Shown here one piece after another: positions 59,956-64,000 of a stretch of DNA of 64,000 nucleotides (its first letter is position 1; every line of letters begins with the position of its first letter). The DNA comes from an uncultured Roseibium sp. Lineage in GTDB: Bacteria; Pseudomonadota; Alphaproteobacteria; Rhizobiales; Stappiaceae. The DNA is taken from the NCBI RefSeq assembly GCF_947494555.1, contig NZ_CANLVF010000009.1:1-64000 (forward strand), written 5' to 3'. Made by a program: the position numbers and the translations under genes. The notes beneath the pieces are model-generated. The model was not told the origin of the DNA. It searched no databases and worked only from the letters and a program-made list of their open reading frames with translations.

Positions 59956-61554
59956 TTGAGTGTTAGCGGCAGTGCGTCGTTGCCATATGCTCCCAAGGAG
60001 ATGGGCCGTGTCAGCCTGTCACGAACGTTCATACTCTATACACTCGGCCTTTTTGCCCTTCTCGGCATCGTTTTCATCGCAATTTTGACGAAAATCACGT
60101 GGGACGCTTCGCACGAGCGCGCGATCCGGGTCACCGAAGCGTTTTTTCAAGCAACCAAGCGTCCCTTTGAAAGAGCGATCTGGACCGTGAACGCAGATGC
60201 AACGCTTCAGTTGATCAGGGGATTGGAAAGTCTGGAGGTGGTTGAACGGGTCTGGGTTGAAACTCCGGACACCGGCGATTTCGGCGATCCGGTCGATGGG
60301 CCCCGCCGCGGTGAAGCGCTGAGCTACACGCTTAACTCACCAAGCACGATCCTCCACAAAGATGCGATCGGGCAGGTTTTCATCCTGATTGACCGGAATA
60401 CGATATCGCATGAAATCGTCTTGACGGTCGGCTATATCGTGGCGGCGATTATCGTTTACCTTCTCCTATTGGCTTTGGTCATTCGAGCGGTCTTTCGGCG
60501 TCTGATCGGTCACCCGCTGTCGGCAATCGTCGACTACCTTTCAACGCCACGTCTCATCGAGAACCCACCCGAAGCGCGGATCATGCCGGAACGCGCGGAC
60601 GAAATAGGAATTCTTGCCGAAAGCCTGCAGTCGATGGTTCGCAGGCGCCACCTGGACTTGAAAAAGATCCAGGAATATCAGACCAACCTCGAAGATCTCG
60701 TCGCACATCGAACCGAACAGCTTAAACTTGTACAGGAAGAGCTGATCCAGGCCGACAATCTTGCTGCGCTTGGAGCGCTCGTTGCCGGCGTGTCGCATGA
60801 ATTGAACACGCCGCTCGGAAACGCGCTTGTGGCAGCCACAACCATCACAGATTCCACCGAGTTTCTCAAAACCGAACTTGAGCAGGAACGCCTCAGCAAG
60901 GATATGCTGGAAAACGAAGTCGAGCGGATAAAGGATACCGCCCGTATCATTGAAAAAACGCTTGGACGTGCGCGCGAACTTGTCGGCAACTTCAGGCAAG
61001 TGGCGGTTGACCGGCAGAGCGAAAAAATGCGGTCGTTCAATTTCGACCATATTATCAGAGAAACCCTGGCGACCCTGCAGCCGACACTCAAGAAAACGTC
61101 ATTCGATCTGGAACTGAACCTCAACGCAGACACGGTGATGGAGAGCTACCCGGGTGCTGTCAGTCAGTTGGTTTCCAACCTGGTTGAAAATGCGATGAAA
61201 CATGGCTACGAAGGCCAGAGTAACGGCAGAATCAAGCTCTGTTCAAAGGTTCTGCCGATGAGCGGCGGCAACGCCGAAGCAAGTGGAAAAAAGATAGTTC
61301 TTTCCTGCAAAGACTTTGGTGTGGGCATTCCGGAAAAAAATCTCAAGAAGGTTTTCGAGCCGTTTTTCACGACCAAGTTCGGCAAAGGCGGGTCAGGGCT
61401 CGGAATGGCCATTTGCTATCAACTTGTCACGGAAGCACTCGACGGAACGATCTCGGTTTCGTCAAAGGTCGGCTCCGGCACAGAATTCACGATAGAAGTA
61501 CCCATCAAAGCACCTCGCGTCGACACGAACGCGGCAAGAAAGAAAGTACACTGA
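59956..61554 (+). CDS. Membrane sensor histidine kinase
   Basis: About 532 aa. TM1 near residues 25-47, a periplasmic domain of ~110 residues (TLQLIRGLESLEVVERVWVE...), TM2 near 155-177, a coiled-coil stretch, then the H-box GVSHELNTPL (phospho-His281), N-box NLVENAMKHG, and the ATPase G boxes DFGVGIPE and GKGGSGLGMAICYQL. The TTG at 59956 is chosen because GAGGTGA (59944-59950) is well spaced; GTG 59947 and ATG 60001 are alternatives. It is one base from the following response regulator, its likely partner. Confidence 0.9.
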   Translation: MSVSGSASLPYAPKEMGRVSLSRTFILYTLGLFALLGIVFIAILTKITWDASHERAIRVTEAFFQATKRPFERAIWTVNADATLQLIRGLESLEVVERVWVETPDTGDFGDPVDGPRRGEALSYTLNSPSTILHKDAIGQVFILIDRNTISHEIVLTVGYIVAAIIVYLLLLALVIRAVFRRLIGHPLSAIVDYLSTPRLIENPPEARIMPERADEIGILAESLQSMVRRRHLDLKKIQEYQTNLEDLVAHRTEQLKLVQEELIQADNLAALGALVAGVSHELNTPLGNALVAATTITDSTEFLKTELEQERLSKDMLENEVERIKDTARIIEKTLGRARELVGNFRQVAVDRQSEKMRSFNFDHIIRETLATLQPTLKKTSFDLELNLNADTVMESYPGAVSQLVSNLVENAMKHGYEGQSNGRIKLCSKVLPMSGGNAEASGKKIVLSCKDFGVGIPEKNLKKVFEPFFTTKFGKGGSGLGMAICYQLVTEALDGTISVSSKVGSGTEFTIEVPIKAPRVDTNAARKKVH

Positions 61555-61555
61555 A

Positions 61556-63799
61556 ATGGTGATGGATTTTCTTGCGCCGCCCGAGCCGGAAGGAAAAGGG
61601 GACACGCAGGCGCCTTGGAAGATTCTCATTGTGGACGACGACCCCGACGTTCACGAAGTCACCAAAATCGCTGTGGCGGGATGTTCCTTCGAAGACCGTC
61701 CGTTCGCTCTGCTTCACGCTCTTTCCGCTGAAGAAGCGCGGCAGCTGCTTCGTGAGCATGAGGATATTGCGGTTGCACTGATCGACGTTGTCATGGAAAG
61801 CGATACGGCAGGACTTGCCCTTGTCAGCTGGATCCGCTCCGATCTTGGCAATACCTTCACGCGTCTGGTTCTGAGGACGGGCCAGCCCGGCTATGCCCCA
61901 CAGACAGACGTCATCATGAAATTCGATATCGATGGCTACGCGGAAAAGGCTGAACTTTCGCGAACCAAATTGATCACAGCGATCGTTACAGCGCTTCGCG
62001 GATACAAGCTGGTCCTGTCGCTCGAAGCCAACCGGCAAAAACTCAAACAATTGAATGGTCAGTTTGCCGCTATCGTTGAAAAGAACGCGTTGAGCGAATT
62101 TGCATCGGCGGTTCTGACGCATCTTTCCGATCTTGTTGGTGAGCCTATCGATGGATTGCTATGCGGCATGGAAGCCTTGCCGGAATATGGCAATGAGGAC
62201 ATTTCGCGTGTACGCGTCCTGGCTTCCTCTGGTGCCTTTGAGGACAAAGTGGACCTGCCACTCGATGTGGTGGGTGAGGATCTCGTCCGAAAGGCAATTT
62301 CAGAATGTATCGGCAGCAAGTCACCATTCTCGACGCCGCAGGGCGTCGCGTTGCCGCTTGTGACAAGAAACGGGATGGCGGGTGCGATTTATGTCGGACT
62401 GCCCATGGCGAAACTTGATGAGAAGGTCGGATCTGAGGTCATTCAGTTATTTGTTTCCAACGTTGCTCTTGGGTACGAAAAAACGGGGCTACTGGAACAC
62501 ATCCGAAACCTCGCCTATGTCGATCGCACAACTGGTCTGTCCACGTTTTCGGGGTTTCTGGAAACGTTTCAACGGCATGCAGGCGAAGGGCGGCCACTGC
62601 TGGTTGTTCATTCCGATATTCAGCGATTTCGCGTCATCGTCGACGGGATCGGCGATGAAAGGGCGGGCGCGGTTCTGAAGCGGACCGGACACCGCCTCTC
62701 ACAAACATTTCCCGATGCGCTGACGATTGCACGCAAAGAGAAAGATGAGTTCTTGATCCTGCTGAAAGGTGGCGTGGAGAACAAGGTCCAGGATGTCGTT
62801 GCGCGGGTGGAGGAAGCATTCCAGGACCCCATTGCGCTTGGTGAAAACCAGATCACGCTCAGGCTGCGGCTTGGATTTGCCACGGCTGAAAGCGTTGGCA
62901 GAGGTGCAGAGGAAACTGTCCGCTTCGCTTCTATTGCGCTGAATGACGTCAGGCAGAAAGGCCTGACAAATCACGCGATCTTCCACCCGCTTATGCAGGA
63001 AGCGGCCCTGGAGAGGCTGCGTCTTGCTTCGCTTCTGACGGGCAAGAACAACCAGACCGAATTCTCGCTGAACTATCAGCCGATCATGCAGGCCGTCGAT
63101 GAGAGTATTGCCTCCTTTGAGGCGTTGATGCGGTTCCGCACACCCTCCGGAAGCTTCCTGAACACCGCACGCATGATCGAGGCGGCCGAGGCGAGTGGTC
63201 TTATTACCGAAATCGGCGCCTGGATGTTCAAGGCAGCCTTTGCGGAATTCAACACGTTTGAAGGGCTTTCAAACCGGATCCGTCTCAACGTCAATCTGTC
63301 GCCCAGACAGGTTCAGGCAAATAGGATCTACAAGGACATAGAAGATGCGGCGTCGGCTGCGGACCTGTCACTGGACCGGTTGGTCTTCGAAGTGACCGAA
63401 GGGCTCTTTGTTTCCAATGATCAGGTGACCATGTCTTTGCTGACCTGGCTCCGCAACAAGGGTGCAAAGGTCGTCATCGACGACTTTGGAACGGGCTATT
63501 CCTCGTTCAGCTATCTTCGCAAACTCCCTGTAGATGGTATCAAGATCGACCGCAGTTTCATCATGAACATGGAACAGGACCCCGACGCCCTGGCGGTGGT
63601 CAAGTCGATCATTGCTGTTGCACAGGCACTTGATCTCAGTATTACGGCAGAGGGCGTGGAAACGGTTGATCAGCGCAAACTGATGCAGGAACTGCAGTGC
63701 AATTATCTGCAAGGCTATCTGTACGCCAAGCCGCTTCCCGCTCCGGAACTCGGATCCTTTATCAGCCGTGGTGGCGATCCAGATCCCGCGCTTCTCTGA
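61556..63799 (+). CDS. Response regulator with REC, DUF3369, degenerate GGDEF and EAL domains
   Basis: 747 aa. REC domain (about 20-150) with acidic pocket Asp27-29, phospho-acceptor Asp77 (ALIDVVM) and Lys131. A DUF3369-type sensor (about 165-320) follows, then a GGDEF domain whose signature reads KEKDEF, so cyclase activity is not expected. The EAL domain (about 500-740) keeps EALMRF, NVNLSPRQ, EVTEG, DDFGTGYSS, KIDRSF, TAEGVET and QGYLYAKPLP, so c-di-GMP phosphodiesterase activity is expected. Phosphorylation by the upstream kinase probably controls it. Confidence 0.93.
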   Translation: MVMDFLAPPEPEGKGDTQAPWKILIVDDDPDVHEVTKIAVAGCSFEDRPFALLHALSAEEARQLLREHEDIAVALIDVVMESDTAGLALVSWIRSDLGNTFTRLVLRTGQPGYAPQTDVIMKFDIDGYAEKAELSRTKLITAIVTALRGYKLVLSLEANRQKLKQLNGQFAAIVEKNALSEFASAVLTHLSDLVGEPIDGLLCGMEALPEYGNEDISRVRVLASSGAFEDKVDLPLDVVGEDLVRKAISECIGSKSPFSTPQGVALPLVTRNGMAGAIYVGLPMAKLDEKVGSEVIQLFVSNVALGYEKTGLLEHIRNLAYVDRTTGLSTFSGFLETFQRHAGEGRPLLVVHSDIQRFRVIVDGIGDERAGAVLKRTGHRLSQTFPDALTIARKEKDEFLILLKGGVENKVQDVVARVEEAFQDPIALGENQITLRLRLGFATAESVGRGAEETVRFASIALNDVRQKGLTNHAIFHPLMQEAALERLRLASLLTGKNNQTEFSLNYQPIMQAVDESIASFEALMRFRTPSGSFLNTARMIEAAEASGLITEIGAWMFKAAFAEFNTFEGLSNRIRLNVNLSPRQVQANRIYKDIEDAASAADLSLDRLVFEVTEGLFVSNDQVTMSLLTWLRNKGAKVVIDDFGTGYSSFSYLRKLPVDGIKIDRSFIMNMEQDPDALAVVKSIIAVAQALDLSITAEGVETVDQRKLMQELQCNYLQGYLYAKPLPAPELGSFISRGGDPDPALL

Positions 63800-64000
63800 G
63801 TTTCCATTGGTCTGATTTCGCTGATAAATGCCGAGGAAACGTTCAGCTTCCGCTGCCCGCTGCCTAGCGAGACGGTCTTTTCTTTCCCTCTCCTGAGATA
63901 AGTTATTGAACTTTGTGGCGAAGCAGGCTCTCATAACGTGAATGCCCGCCGACGGGAGTGTCTCATGTAGTCCCGAACGGCGGCCATTCACGCGACTTTT
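63800..64000. other. Window end downstream of the EAL regulator
   Basis: About 200 bases with no supported gene. A minus-strand frame (to 63991) runs on as antisense through the EAL gene and is judged a shadow. No terminator was recognised. Confidence 0.4.

Noticed and set aside
63368-63991. Minus-strand frame at the window end with a polar Arg/Glu-rich start
   Set aside because: Mostly antisense to the EAL domain. The 190 bases outside the gene look vaguely protein-like, but there is no ribosome site or family match.

Overview
The window is a contiguous piece of an alphaproteobacterial chromosome, most like the order Hyphomicrobiales (Stappiaceae or Roseibium-type; inferred from protein style and gene order, no search was possible). 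Supporting signs are a nuoA-N operon followed by birA, rnj, mce and a DUF1467 gene, the run rpsB-tsf-pyrH-frr-uppS-cdsA-dxr-rseP-bamA-lpxD-fabZ-lpxA-lpxI-lpxB, a short-form ProRS, LpxI instead of LpxH, and SOS boxes of the alphaproteobacterial direct-repeat type (GTTC-N7-GTTC). No insertion sequence, prophage or CRISPR array is visible.

Layout. 1-74: a tRNA-Asp cut by the window edge. 580-19746 (+): a complete 14-gene respiratory complex I operon carrying two extra genes (a GFA-family zinc protein between nuoC and nuoD, and a small two-helix membrane protein between nuoH and nuoI), then birA, RNase J, methylmalonyl-CoA epimerase and a DUF1467 membrane protein. 19794-21060 (-): a secreted protein with a VPxPA-CTERM-like sorting tail, and upstream of it a probable small RNA ending in a strong terminator. 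21311-28724 (+): proS, the LolCD lipoprotein exporter and replicative dnaE. Between lolD and dnaE lies a LexA-box promoter driving a 32-codon membrane microprotein that I read as a SidA-like SOS division inhibitor. 29048-29839: an orphan CpaB-like protein beside AT-rich DNA. 30114-44747 (+): the translation, isoprenoid, phospholipid and lipid A block, with a striking Shine-Dalgarno-sequestering leader in front of rpsB.

44840-63799 is more mixed. It holds a large chemoreceptor (-), citrate synthase (-), a LuxR-type regulator with most AHL-pocket residues (+), gltX (-), comEC (+), lexA with two SOS boxes (-), a small catabolic-looking cluster (PPC/DUF296 protein, AMP-dependent acyl-CoA ligase, kynurenine-formamidase-like hydrolase, FadR-type GntR regulator), and a histidine kinase one base away from a REC-DUF3369-GGDEF-EAL response regulator.

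How the parts connect. Complex I and its flanking genes form one long co-directional unit, several of whose junctions carry GC-rich hairpins. The lexA gene at 54.4-55.1 kb and the LexA-box microprotein gene at 24.9 kb belong to one predicted DNA-damage regulon. The SOS promoter may also read into dnaE, because no convincing terminator separates them. The rpsB-tsf unit shows two separate sets of competing RNA structures, consistent with autogenous control of S2 and EF-Ts.
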